This document shows positions 31,822 through 40,220 of a stretch of DNA of 55,199 nucleotides, in pieces. The stretch lies in assembly GCA_937982505.1 (NCBI GenBank), contig CALJLV010000156.1, forward strand, positions 1 to 55,199, written 5' to 3'. The DNA comes from an uncultured Desulfobacteraceae bacterium. GTDB taxonomy: Bacteria > Desulfobacterota > Desulfobacteria > Desulfobacterales > UBA2174. How positions within the stretch are numbered: the first letter of the stretch is position 1; every line of letters begins with the position of its first letter. The notes under the pieces are model-generated. The model worked only from the letters and a program-made list of their open reading frames with translations. It had not been told where the DNA came from and did no database searches. The position numbers and the translations under genes were made by a program.

Positions 31822-33351
31822 TCAGTAGGATTTGGCGAAGACGACCCGCCGCGGGCTGGGCTTGCCGCAGGCGATGCAGGCGCCCGGTTCGATGGGGAAG
31901 CGGGCTTGATCGAAGGGCAGGCAGCGGATCGTGACGCCCAGGTCCTCCTTGATCCGGGCTTCACAATCCCCGCCCCCGCACCAGTGGGCCAGTGCGAAGC
32001 CTCCATGAATTTCGGGCTTTTCGATGTGGCGCGGGGTGAAAAAGGCGTAGAACGCCGCCTCATCGTCCAGGGCCAGGGTATGGGCCTGCTGGAAGTCCAG
32101 CGCCCGCCGAAACAGGGCCGCCTGGATCTCGTCGAGAATCGTTCCCACCTCGGACAAAAAGCGTTCCCGTCCCATGGACACCTTGGTCCGGTGATCCTGG
32201 TCGCGCCGGGCCAGAAAGACCGCATCGGCGGCCACGTCCCGCGGGCCGATCTCCAGACGCAGGGGGATGCCGCGCTTGATCCAGTCCCAGTTGCGGGTTG
32301 CACCGATATCCCGGGCGTCGATTTCCACCCGCAGGGGCTGGCCGTGGTAATCGACACCGCGCAACTGGCGCGCCAGGCGCTGGATAAAATCCATCACCGG
32401 CTGCTCGTCCTGGGATTTGCGCACGATGGGCAGCAGCACCAGGTGGGCCGAGGCCACCCGGGGCGGCAGCACGGCGCCGTCATCGTCGCCGTGGGTCATG
32501 ATCAGGCCCCCCAGCAACCGGGTGGATACGGCCCAGGAGGTGGTCCAGGCGTATTCTTCGCGCTCCTGGGCGTTTTGAAACTTGATCTCCTGGGCTCGGG
32601 CGAAGTTCTGCCCCAGAAAATGCGAGGTCCCGGCCTGCAGGGCCTTGCAGTCCTGCATCATGGCCTCGATGGTCAGGGTTTCGTCGGCTCCGGGAAACCG
32701 CTCGGCGGGCGATTTCCTGCCGGCGATGACCGGCAGGGCGAGAAACTCCTCGGCCAGGCGCACGTAGATGTCCAGGATCGTTTCGGTCAGGCGCATGGCG
32801 TCCTCGGCCGAGGCGTGCACCGTATGGCCCTCATGCCAGAGAAATTCGCTGGTGCGCAGGAAGATTCGGGTGCGCATCTCCCAGCGGACCACGTTGCCCC
32901 ACTGGTTGATGAGGATCGGCAGGTCGCGGTAGCTCTTGACCCATTTGGAAAACGAATCGCCGATGATCGTCTCGCTGGTGGGCCGCACGATGAGTGGTTC
33001 GTTGAGTTCGCCGGCCGGAATCAGCTGGCCATCGGGCCCTTTTTCAAGCCGGTGGTGGGTCACCACGGCGCATTCCTTGGCGAAGCCCTCCACGTGCTGG
33101 GCTTCTTTCTGAAGGAAATTCAGAGGGATGAAAATGGGAAAATAGGCGTTGCGAACCCCGATGGCCTTGAGCCGGTCGTCGACGATGCGGCTGATGTTTT
33201 CCCACAGGGCATAGCCCCAGGGCTTGATCACCATGCAGCCGCGCACGGGGGAGTTTTCGGCCATTTCGCTGGCCTTGATCACCTGCTGGTACCACTCCGG
33301 ATAGTCTTCCTCACGGGTGGGGGAAATGGCGGTTGGGACGGGTTTGCTCAT
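31822..33351 (-). CDS. proS: Prolyl-tRNA synthetase, short type without editing insertion
   Basis: A 509-residue class II synthetase that charges tRNA-Pro. The ATG at 33351 (MSKPVPTAISPTREEDYPEWYQQVIKASEM) follows AAGGGAG. Motif 2 region NVVRWEMRTRIFLRTSEFLWHEGHT and motif 3 region MTHGDDDGAVLPPRVA are present. The anticodon domain follows, then a C-terminal zinc-type domain with CIACGKP ending AKSY. That ending and the lack of the 180-residue INS editing domain mark the archaeal/eukaryotic-like (type 3) ProRS found in some bacteria, rather than the E. coli type. It lies 120 bp after ispG. Confidence 0.95.
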   Translation of the reverse strand: MSKPVPTAISPTREEDYPEWYQQVIKASEMAENSPVRGCMVIKPWGYALWENISRIVDDRLKAIGVRNAYFPIFIPLNFLQKEAQHVEGFAKECAVVTHHRLEKGPDGQLIPAGELNEPLIVRPTSETIIGDSFSKWVKSYRDLPILINQWGNVVRWEMRTRIFLRTSEFLWHEGHTVHASAEDAMRLTETILDIYVRLAEEFLALPVIAGRKSPAERFPGADETLTIEAMMQDCKALQAGTSHFLGQNFARAQEIKFQNAQEREEYAWTTSWAVSTRLLGGLIMTHGDDDGAVLPPRVASAHLVLLPIVRKSQDEQPVMDFIQRLARQLRGVDYHGQPLRVEIDARDIGATRNWDWIKRGIPLRLEIGPRDVAADAVFLARRDQDHRTKVSMGRERFLSEVGTILDEIQAALFRRALDFQQAHTLALDDEAAFYAFFTPRHIEKPEIHGGFALAHWCGGGDCEARIKEDLGVTIRCLPFDQARFPIEPGACIACGKPSPRRVVFAKSY

Positions 33352-33471
33352 CGCTTTGCGGCTCCCTTGGGAAAATGTGGAATTTGGAATCCATCGAACA
33401 GCCAAGAGTCCGCCGCCGGCGCCATCCGGCGGCGGACTCCCGGAGATCTCAGAAGGCTGCGGGCAAGGCCG

Positions 33472-34545
33472 TCACGGCGGCCCTTCGAAGCTGTCCACGG
33501 CGTTGAGCAGCTCATCCACCAGCCGCTCCTGGGGGAACTTCTTGACCACCCGGCCTTTTTTGAAGAGGATGCCGACCCCGTCGCCACCGGCGATGCCCAC
33601 GTCCGCCTCGCGGGCCTCTCCCGGCCCGTTGACCACGCACCCCATGATGGCCACCTTGATGGGCCGCGGCCGGGTCAAGAGGGCTTTTTCGACCTTGTCC
33701 AGGATGGCGAACAGGTCGATGCCGCAGCGGCCGCAGGTGGGGCAGGAGATGATTTCGGCCCCGTGGTGGCGGAGGTCCAGGGCGCGCAGGATTTCAAAGC
33801 CCACACGCACCTCTTCCACCGGATCGCGGGTCAGCGAGACCCGCAGGGTATCACCGATGCCTTCGGCCAGCAGCATCCCGATGCCCAGGGCGCTCTTGAC
33901 AATCCCCGGAAAGAGACCGCCGGCCTCGGTGACCCCCAGATGGAGGGGGAAATCACAGCGCTGGGCCAGGTGGCGGTAGGCGGCTACGGTCCTCGGCACG
34001 TCCGAGGCCTTGAGCGATACCTTGATCTGATCGAACCCCATGCCGGTGATCTGGTCGATGTGGCGCAGGGCGCTTTCCGCCATGGCCTGAGCGGTGGCCC
34101 TGCCCCAGCGCTGCCGCAGATCCTTTTCCAGGCTGCCGGCGTTGACCCCGATGCGGATGACCAGGCCGTGGTGGCGGGCCGCTTCCACCACGGCGCGCAC
34201 TTTTTGGGGGCCGCCGATGTTGCCCGGGTTGATGCGCAGTCCGTCGGCACCGGATTCGGCGGCCAGGATCGCTAGGCGGTAGTCGAAATGGATGTCGGCG
34301 ATCAGGGGGATGCCGATGGCCCTGCGGATCGCCCCGAGGGCTCGAGCCGCGTTGTCGTCAACGACCGCGACACGTACGATTTCACACCCGGCCGCCTCCA
34401 GGCGTCGGACCTGCGCGACGGTGGCGGCGACATCACGGGTGTCGGTCGTGGTCATGGATTGGACGCTCACCGGGGCCGAGCCGCCCACCGGCACGGCCCC
34501 CACCCAGATTCGGCGCGTCTGTTTACGATCGGTGGTCAGGGACAT
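33472..34545 (-). CDS. ispG: (E)-4-hydroxy-3-methylbut-2-enyl-diphosphate synthase
   Basis: A 357-residue enzyme of the MEP isoprenoid pathway, converting MEcPP to HMBPP. It starts with RRIWVGAVPVGGSAPVSVQSMTTTDTRDV, the IspG opening, and continues with PLIADIHFDYRLAILA and LRINPGNIGG. The [4Fe-4S] ligands are in ISCPTCGRCGIDLF, with the conserved glutamate in VNGPGEAREADVGIAGG. The length matches bacterial IspG. It is the first gene of an ispG-proS-relA/spoT run. Its usual neighbours dxr and rseP are not here. The leader holds a strong dyad at 34639-34680. Confidence 0.96.
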   Translation of the reverse strand: MSLTTDRKQTRRIWVGAVPVGGSAPVSVQSMTTTDTRDVAATVAQVRRLEAAGCEIVRVAVVDDNAARALGAIRRAIGIPLIADIHFDYRLAILAAESGADGLRINPGNIGGPQKVRAVVEAARHHGLVIRIGVNAGSLEKDLRQRWGRATAQAMAESALRHIDQITGMGFDQIKVSLKASDVPRTVAAYRHLAQRCDFPLHLGVTEAGGLFPGIVKSALGIGMLLAEGIGDTLRVSLTRDPVEEVRVGFEILRALDLRHHGAEIISCPTCGRCGIDLFAILDKVEKALLTRPRPIKVAIMGCVVNGPGEAREADVGIAGGDGVGILFKKGRVVKKFPQERLVDELLNAVDSFEGPP

Positions 34546-34638
34546 GCGGGGTCTGTATGGGCGGTATCCATTTTGGCCATCGCGGCAACCGGCGCCGTTG
34601 GGGAAACACGCCCGGCCGCCGCCTCACCGGTTCCCGGC

Positions 34639-34680
34639 CCGTGGCGCCGGCGGTCCGGCGCCGCGTCCCGGGTGCCACGG
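34639..34680 (-). promoter_or_regulatory. Structured leader upstream of ispG
   Basis: Perfect arms GGCGCCGG (34643-34650) and CCGGCGCC (34655-34662) enclose a 4-nt loop. A second pair, CCGTGGC (34639-34645) and GCCACGG (34674-34680), overlaps the first, so two alternative folds are possible in the RNA. No T-run adjoins it. It lies about 100-135 bp before ispG and could be a terminator-like or regulatory element of unknown kind. Confidence 0.35.
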
Positions 34681-34755
34681 ACAGCGTAAGCACGAAAACT
34701 AACAGAGGCCCGGGGTTTGTACAAGGAAAATAGCCGGCCGCGAGCACCGGGGCCC

Positions 34756-35388
34756 TTACAGGGCTCCCCGCCCCACAAAGGGATTGTGGTGCTTTTCGCG
34801 GGCGATGGTGGTGGGCCCCATGTGGCCCGGCAGGACCTTGGCCGCATCCGGCAGGGTGAACAGGCGGTCACGGATGCTGGCCGCCAAAGTGGCGAAATCG
34901 CCTCCGGGAAAATCGGTGCGCCCGATGGAGCCGGCAAAGAGGGTGTCGCCGGCGAAGACCACCCCATGACCGTGAAAGCAGACGCCTCCGGGGGTATGGC
35001 CCGGGGTGTGCAGCACCGCCATCTCGAGGGTGCCCACCTGGATCCGGTCCCCATGTTCCAGATATCGATCCGGCGGGGGGGAATTTTCCGAGCGCATGCC
35101 GAACAGCCGCGCCGCCATGTCCAGTTCGGCCAGCATGGGCGCGTCCAGGCGGTGGATCAGGATCTCCGCCCCGGTGGCCTCCTTGAGGCGGCGGTTGCCA
35201 CCCACGTGGTCGAAGTGGCCGTGGGTGTTGAGGATGAGCCGGACCTGGAGGTGGTGCCGTGCCACGGCCGCCAGGATGCGTTGGACCTCGTCGCCCGGAT
35301 CGATGACGGCGGCGCTGCGGGTTTCTTCACAGCCGAGGATGTAGCAGTTGGCCATGATGGGGCCGACCGGCAGGGTGTCGATGATCAT
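34756..35388 (-). CDS. MBL-fold metallo-hydrolase (glyoxalase II-like)
   Basis: A 210-residue cytosolic beta-lactamase-fold hydrolase. The metal site is built from THGHFDHVGG (HxHxDH), HTPGHTPGGVCFHG, GDTLFAGSIGRTDFPGG and LPGHMGPTTIAREKHHNPF with the last histidine. This is the YcbL/GloB-like subgroup, short of the glyoxalase II C-terminal helical domain. Candidate substrates are thioesters such as S-lactoylglutathione-like compounds, but this is not decided by sequence. It begins 18 bp after the nusB stop, so it is the tail of the ribBA-ribH-nusB transcript. Confidence 0.9.
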   Translation of the reverse strand: MIIDTLPVGPIMANCYILGCEETRSAAVIDPGDEVQRILAAVARHHLQVRLILNTHGHFDHVGGNRRLKEATGAEILIHRLDAPMLAELDMAARLFGMRSENSPPPDRYLEHGDRIQVGTLEMAVLHTPGHTPGGVCFHGHGVVFAGDTLFAGSIGRTDFPGGDFATLAASIRDRLFTLPDAAKVLPGHMGPTTIAREKHHNPFVGRGAL

Positions 35389-35406
35389 GATGCTCCTTGC
35401 AGAATT

Positions 35407-35976
35407 TCAGTCCGCCTGATTGCGCCGTCGCACCAGCCCCCGGCGGACCTGGACGCGGGTGACCGTCTCCACCGGGGCGGGCGGGGCCGGCCCGGGTGCC
35501 GGCAGCGGTTCGTCCCGGGAAGGCGCCACGGGCTCCTCCTGGGCGGTCAGCCGGACGGCCGGATCCTGTCGCGTCAGGGCCAGATGAATGGCGTCCAGGA
35601 TGCCGTTGATGAAGGCTCCCGATTCTTCGGTGCCGTATTTTTTGCCGATGTCGATGGCCTCGTTGATGGATACCTTGGGCGGGATGTCGCTGCAGCAAAG
35701 CAGTTCGTAAACCGCCACGCGGATCACGTTGCGGTCCACTCCGCCCATGCGGGCGATTTTCCAGTGGCTGGAGAATCGCTCAATGATGGCGTCGATCTGG
35801 TCCACATAGCGGCTGACCCCCTCCACCAGATCCAGAAAGAAGGGGAGCGATTTTTTGGGCGGCGGGCAGCTCCGGCAAAAAAGGGCCAGCCGATCCTGTC
35901 CGTTCGCGTCCGGCCGCATGTCCATGAAGAACAGGGCCTGCATGGCCAGTTCCCTTGCCCGGCGTCGCATTCCCAT
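35407..35976 (-). CDS. nusB: Transcription antitermination factor NusB
   Basis: A 189-residue protein. MGMRRRARELAMQALFFMDMRP is the NusB start; the ATG at 35976 or the one two codons later may be used. WKIARMGGVDRNVIRVAVYELLCCSDIPPKVSINEAIDIGKKYGTEESGAFINGILDAI is the conserved core. NusB with NusE (S10) binds boxA RNA in rRNA antitermination. It is longer than E. coli NusB (139) by a C-terminal proline- and arginine-rich tail of about 40 residues that lacks an obvious fold. It directly follows ribH (5 bp), the usual ribH-nusB pair. Confidence 0.93.
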   Translation of the reverse strand: MGMRRRARELAMQALFFMDMRPDANGQDRLALFCRSCPPPKKSLPFFLDLVEGVSRYVDQIDAIIERFSSHWKIARMGGVDRNVIRVAVYELLCCSDIPPKVSINEAIDIGKKYGTEESGAFINGILDAIHLALTRQDPAVRLTAQEEPVAPSRDEPLPAPGPAPPAPVETVTRVQVRRGLVRRRNQAD

Positions 35977-35981
35977 GGTCT

Positions 35982-36455
35982 TCAGCCGCGTTCCACCCGG
36001 GCCAGCAGATTGGCCATCTCTACGGCGCTGATGGCCGCGCTCCAACCCTTGTTGCCGGCCTTGGTGCCGGCCCGTTCGATGGCCTGTTCGATGGTGTCGG
36101 TGGTCACCACCCCGAAGATCACCGGGATCCCGCTGGCCAGGCTCACCTGGGCGATCCCTTTGGAGACCTCGGCGCTGACGTAGTCGAAGTGCGGCGTTGC
36201 TCCCCGGATCACCGCCCCGAGGCAGACGATGGCGTCATGCCGGCGGGCCGCCGCGATCTTCTGCGCCACCAGGGGGATCTCGAAGGCCCCGGGCACCTTG
36301 AGGATTTCGATGGCCTCGGGATCCGCGCCGCAGCGGGTCAAAGCGTCCACGGCGCCTCCGGTCAGCTTGTCGGTGATGAAATCGTTGAACCGGCTGACCA
36401 CCAGTGCAAACCGCTTTCCCTCGGCGTTGAGCCCCCCCTCAATGATCTTGGGCAT
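35982..36455 (-). CDS. ribH: 6,7-dimethyl-8-ribityllumazine synthase
   Basis: A 157-residue lumazine synthase that joins ArP and DHBP, the penultimate riboflavin step. The ATG at 36455 follows GGGAGGAGG. Hallmarks are IVVSRFN-type VVSRFNDFITDKL, VPGAFEIPLVAQK, CLGAVIRGATPHFDYV with the catalytic histidine, and PVIFGVVTTDTIEQAIERAGTKAGNKG. It assembles as an icosahedral or pentameric shell in other bacteria. It lies 44 bp after ribBA and 5 bp before nusB. Confidence 0.97.
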   Translation of the reverse strand: MPKIIEGGLNAEGKRFALVVSRFNDFITDKLTGGAVDALTRCGADPEAIEILKVPGAFEIPLVAQKIAAARRHDAIVCLGAVIRGATPHFDYVSAEVSKGIAQVSLASGIPVIFGVVTTDTIEQAIERAGTKAGNKGWSAAISAVEMANLLARVERG

Positions 36456-36499
36456 GGCGAACCTCCTCCCGCATCCGTTCCGGAAATCCGGAATTGTGG

Positions 36500-37717
36500 T
36501 TATTTCCTCCGCACCGGCATCTTGAGCAGGTGACCCATCTTGAGCTTCTTGCATTCGAGGTAGCAGCGGTTGAAGTCGTTGGGCGGCACCTCGATGGGCA
36601 CCTGTTCGACGATGCTCAGCCCGTAGCCCTCCAGACCGACGATCTTTTTCGGGTTGTTGGTCAACAGGCGCATCTTGCGCACCCCGATGCTGCGCAGCAT
36701 CTGCGCCCCGATGCCGTAGTCGCGCAGATCGTCCTTGAACCCCAGCTTGAGGTTGGCCTCCACCGTGTCGAATCCTTGTTTCTGCAGGGCGTAGGCCTTG
36801 AGTTTGTTCACCAGCCCGATGCCGCGGCCTTCCTGGCGCAGGTAGAGGATCACGCCGCAGCCCTCCTTGTCGATCTGCTCCATGGCCTTGTGGAGCTGAT
36901 CGCCGCAGTCGCAGCGGCGCGATCCGAAGATATCCCCGGTCATGCACTCGGAGTGCACCCGCACCAGCACCGGCTTTTCCGGGTCGACCTGCCCCTTGAC
37001 CAGGGCGATGTGGGTCAATCCGTCCAACTCGCTCTCGAAGGCGATGATCTTGAAATCGCCGCCGTAGAGGGTGGGAATTTCGGTTTCGGCCGCCCGGCGT
37101 ACGAAGGATTCATGGCGCACCCGGTAGGCGACCAGGTCTGCGATGGTGCAGATTCCGATCCCATGGCGCTGGCTGAATTTTTCCAGGGTCGGCATGCGCG
37201 CCATGGTGCCGTCTTCGTCCATGATCTCGCAGATTACGCCCGAGGGTTTGAGACCGGCCAGGCGGGCCAGGTCCACCGAGCCCTCGGTCTGCCCCACGCG
37301 TACCATCACCCCGCCGTCCCTGGCTCGCAGCGGGAAGATGTGTCCGGGGCGTACCAGGTCCTGGGGACCGGCATCGTCGGCCACCGCGGTGCGGATGGTG
37401 GTGGCCCGGTCGGCGGCGCTGATTCCGGTGGTGACCCCCCGGGCCGCCTCGATGGAGACGGTGAATCCGGTTTCGAAGGGCGAGGTGTTGTGTTCCACCA
37501 TGAGCGGCAACGCCAGCCGGTCGCAGGTCTCGCCGGTCAGCGACAGGCAGATCAGGCCGCGGCCGTACTTGGCCATGAAGTTGATGGCTTCGGGGGTGAC
37601 CTTCTCGGCGGCCATGCAAAGATCCCCCTCGTTTTCCCGGTCTTCGTCGTCCACCAGGATGACCATGCGCCCGGCACGGATCTCCTCGATGGCCTGTTCG
37701 ATGGAAATGGTTGCCAT
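36500..37717 (-). CDS. ribBA: Bifunctional DHBP synthase / GTP cyclohydrolase II
   Basis: A 405-residue fusion. The N-terminal DHBP synthase (about 1-200) has VDDEDRENEGDLCMAAE and FTVSIEAARGVTTGISAADR. The C-terminal GTP cyclohydrolase II (about 205-400) has VRVHSECMTGDIFGSRRCDCGDQL with three zinc cysteines and LRQEGRGIGLVNKLKAYALQ. It supplies both precursors of riboflavin. It is separated from ribE by 243 bp, in which a promoter candidate (37814-37842) is visible but no FMN-riboswitch consensus. Confidence 0.96.
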   Translation of the reverse strand: MATISIEQAIEEIRAGRMVILVDDEDRENEGDLCMAAEKVTPEAINFMAKYGRGLICLSLTGETCDRLALPLMVEHNTSPFETGFTVSIEAARGVTTGISAADRATTIRTAVADDAGPQDLVRPGHIFPLRARDGGVMVRVGQTEGSVDLARLAGLKPSGVICEIMDEDGTMARMPTLEKFSQRHGIGICTIADLVAYRVRHESFVRRAAETEIPTLYGGDFKIIAFESELDGLTHIALVKGQVDPEKPVLVRVHSECMTGDIFGSRRCDCGDQLHKAMEQIDKEGCGVILYLRQEGRGIGLVNKLKAYALQKQGFDTVEANLKLGFKDDLRDYGIGAQMLRSIGVRKMRLLTNNPKKIVGLEGYGLSIVEQVPIEVPPNDFNRCYLECKKLKMGHLLKMPVRRK

Positions 37718-37813
37718 GGGATTCTCGACTGCTCCTTGAAATTCGTGAACGCCGACGGTCCGGCAGCGGGGCGGCTGCCCGAGACCAGAAACCGCAGCGG
37801 GTGAAAAACGATC

Positions 37814-37842
37814 CTCTTATGCCACGCGCAGGGCCCTGTCAA
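37814..37842 (-). promoter_or_regulatory. Candidate internal promoter before ribBA
   Basis: On the minus strand TTGACA (37842-37837) and TAAGAG (37819-37814) are spaced 17 bp, about 90 bp before the ribBA start, in the only sizeable gap of the riboflavin run. The -35 is perfect and the -10 poor. Confidence 0.42.
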
Positions 37843-37960
37843 GCCGACGGGCCGGCATTGTTCGGCCCTTTTCACGCGGCCCGGCCGGCGGCCGTCCTTC
37901 AGCCGAAAGGCGCAAGGCATCTTTCCGCGCTCCGAAATCGGCCGACACCACGGAGCCGGC

Positions 37961-38623
37961 TCACAAATAGCCTGATCGCGCCAGCAGATCGAGGCTCACC
38001 CCTTTGGCCGGGCGTTCCTCCGGGGCGTTTTCCGGCCCGCGCGCCAGAAACCGTTCCACGTACTTGCCGATCATGTCGGTTTCGATGTTTACGGCGGCTC
38101 CGACGGGCTTGAAGCCGATGGTGGTCAAAGCGGCCGTGTGGGGAATGACGCTGACCCAGAACCGATCCGGGCCGCAGCGGTTCACCGTCAGACTGACGCC
38201 GTCGACGGCCACCGACCCTTTGGGGATCAGGTAGCGGGCCAGGGAGGCGGCCAGCGCGACCTCCACCACCACGGCGTTGCCCTCGGGGTGGCGGGCGGCG
38301 ATGCGCCCCTGGCCGTCCACATGCCCCGATACCAGGTGGCCGTCGAGCCGATCCGAGAGGCGCAGGGCCCGTTCGAGATTGACCCGCTCGCCCAGGGCCA
38401 GCTGACCCAGTCCCGTGCAGGCCAGGGTTTCGGGCGCTACGTCGGCCGCAAAGCGCCGGCCGTTGAGGGCCACCACCGTCAGGCAGGCGCCGTTGACCGC
38501 GATACTGTCGCCGATGCGGGTGCGGTTCAGATCGATGCCGGCCTGGATTTCGAGACGGCGCCCCAGGCTGCGGGAGGTCAAAGCCGCCACCGTCCCCAGG
38601 CCTTCGATGATTCCGGTGAACAT
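37961..38623 (-). CDS. ribE: Riboflavin synthase, alpha chain
   Basis: A 220-residue trimeric enzyme that dismutates two lumazines to riboflavin. It has two homologous lumazine-binding halves. MFTGIIEGLGTVAAL is the invariant start, so the ATG at 38623 is preferred over one three codons upstream. IGDSIAVNGACLTVV (first half) and KGSVAVDGVSLTVN (second half) are the paired motifs, and HLVSGHVDG marks the domain junction. It immediately follows ribD. Confidence 0.95.
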   Translation of the reverse strand: MFTGIIEGLGTVAALTSRSLGRRLEIQAGIDLNRTRIGDSIAVNGACLTVVALNGRRFAADVAPETLACTGLGQLALGERVNLERALRLSDRLDGHLVSGHVDGQGRIAARHPEGNAVVVEVALAASLARYLIPKGSVAVDGVSLTVNRCGPDRFWVSVIPHTAALTTIGFKPVGAAVNIETDMIGKYVERFLARGPENAPEERPAKGVSLDLLARSGYL

Positions 38624-38624
38624 G

Positions 38625-39749
38625 CTATCCATCCCAAAGGGGTGCAGGATTCAAGGTGCCGCAGACCAGCAGATCCGCTCCCAGCCGTTCGATCTCCAGG
38701 TCGTTCACCGCCAGGGCTTCGGCCATGGTGCCGAATCCCGGTCCGCGGCATATGGGCACCCCGTCGTCCCCGGCCAGCAGCTTGGGCGCATAGAAGAACA
38801 TGATCCTGTCCACCACCCGTGCCGCGATGGCCGCCGCCCCCACCCGACTGCCACCTTCCAGCAGCACGCTGATGATGCCTCTTTGGCCCAGAAGCACCAT
38901 CAGGGCCGTGAGGTCGATACGCCCCTGAAGGGTGGGGCAGCCGAGAATTTCGGCCCCCGCTTCCTGCAGCGCGCGGCGCCGTTGCGGGTCGGCATCCTGG
39001 GCGCATACGATAAGGGTTGCGGCCGGCGAGTCAAGACGCAGCATGCGCGCCGCGGCCGGCATGCGCAGACCGGTGTCCAGGACGATGCGCAGCGGATCGC
39101 GGCCGCCGCCCTCGGGAAGACGGGCCGTAAGCCGGGGATCGTCCTGCAACACCGTGCCGATTCCCACCATGATGGCATCCATGGTCGCGCGCAGCCGGTG
39201 CCCCCGGGCCCGGGCCTCCGGGCCGGTCACCCAGCGGCTGTCGCCGCTGGGCGCGGCGATGCGGCCGTCGAGGGTGGCGGCGCACTTGTAGATCACAAAA
39301 GGGGTGGAGGTGCGGATATACTTGATCCAGGCCTCGTTTTGCCGGGCGGCGGCCTGGGCGCAGACACCGGTTTCCACCGTCACACCGGCGGCCCGCAGCC
39401 GCTCGCAGCCTTTTCCGGCCACGTGGGGATTGGGGTCGGTCATGGCCGCCACCACGCGGCGGATGCCGCAAGCCAGAATCTTCTCGGTGCACGGCGGGGT
39501 GCGTCCGAAATGGTTGCACGGTTCCAGGGTGACATACAGGGTCGCCCCGGCGGCCAGCCCGCCGGCCTGGTCCAGGGCCAGGACCTCGGCATGGGGCCCG
39601 CCGGCCCGCTGATGATAGCCGCGGCCCACGACCCGGCCCTTACTCACCACCACGGCGCCCACCATGGGATTGGGGCTGGTGGTCCCGGCCCCCCGGGCCG
39701 CCAGCGCCAGCGCCATGTGCATGTAATCGGCGTCGGTCGGACTGGTCAT
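38625..39749 (-). CDS. ribD: Bifunctional pyrimidine deaminase/reductase RibD
   Basis: A 374-residue two-domain enzyme of the riboflavin pathway. The N-terminal deaminase has GGPHAEVLAL and TLEPCNHFGRTPPC, the zinc site H-A-E...P-C...C. The C-terminal reductase starts around PFVIYKCAATLDGRIAAPSGDSRWVTG and includes LLEGGSRVGAAAIAARVVDRIMFFYAPKLLAGDD. It directly precedes ribE and follows nrdR by 9 bp. Confidence 0.96.
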   Translation of the reverse strand: MTSPTDADYMHMALALAARGAGTTSPNPMVGAVVVSKGRVVGRGYHQRAGGPHAEVLALDQAGGLAAGATLYVTLEPCNHFGRTPPCTEKILACGIRRVVAAMTDPNPHVAGKGCERLRAAGVTVETGVCAQAAARQNEAWIKYIRTSTPFVIYKCAATLDGRIAAPSGDSRWVTGPEARARGHRLRATMDAIMVGIGTVLQDDPRLTARLPEGGGRDPLRIVLDTGLRMPAAARMLRLDSPAATLIVCAQDADPQRRRALQEAGAEILGCPTLQGRIDLTALMVLLGQRGIISVLLEGGSRVGAAAIAARVVDRIMFFYAPKLLAGDDGVPICRGPGFGTMAEALAVNDLEIERLGADLLVCGTLNPAPLWDG

Positions 39750-39758
39750 GGCGGGTGC

Positions 39759-40220
39759 TCAGGCGGGCTGCTTGGCCAGCAGCCGGCGCAGTTCGTCCAC
39801 AAAATCGTTGACATCCTTGAATTCGCGGTACACCGAGGCAAAGCGGACGTAGGCGATGTCGTTTTGCCGGTGCAGCCAGGCCATGATCCGCTCGCCCACC
39901 TCGGCGGAAGGGATCTCCTTTTCACCGGTTTCCTTCAGGTCGCGTTCCAGTTCGTCGAGAAACGCCTCGATGACGTTGACGCTGATGTCGAGCTTTTCAC
40001 AGGCCTTCTGGATCCCGCTGCGCACCTTCTCGCGGTAAAACTCCTCCCGCCGCCCGTCCTTCTTGAGGATCATGAGGGGAGTTTCCTCGATGCGTTCGTA
40101 GGTGGTGAAGCGACGCCCGCATTCGATGCATTCTCGGCGCCGGCGAATCTCCATGGCGTTCTTGCTCAGGCGCGAATCGATCACCTTGTCCTCGGACTCA
40201 CCGCAAAAAGGGCACTTCAT
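39759..40220 (-). CDS. nrdR: Transcriptional repressor NrdR
   Basis: A 153-residue regulator of ribonucleotide reductase genes. The zinc ribbon is MKCPFCGESEDKVIDSR...RRRECIECGRRFTTYER (two CxxC pairs) and the ATP-cone domain includes MILKKDGRREEFYREKVRSGIQKACEK. It senses ATP/dATP and binds NrdR boxes. It overlaps the 3' end of the upstream dCMP deaminase gene by 23 bp. This pairing of two dNTP-balance genes is common in this lineage. Confidence 0.97.
   Translation of the reverse strand: MKCPFCGESEDKVIDSRLSKNAMEIRRRRECIECGRRFTTYERIEETPLMILKKDGRREEFYREKVRSGIQKACEKLDISVNVIEAFLDELERDLKETGEKEIPSAEVGERIMAWLHRQNDIAYVRFASVYREFKDVNDFVDELRRLLAKQPA

Noticed and set aside
31680..32357. Upstream extension of the RelA/SpoT frame into proS
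   Set aside because: The extra residues are the antisense-free shadow of proS on the same strand in another frame. The Rsh family starts at MIRINDIL.
37718..37960. FMN riboswitch before ribBA
   Set aside because: I looked for the conserved FMN-aptamer strings on the minus strand and saw none. Only a promoter candidate is supported.
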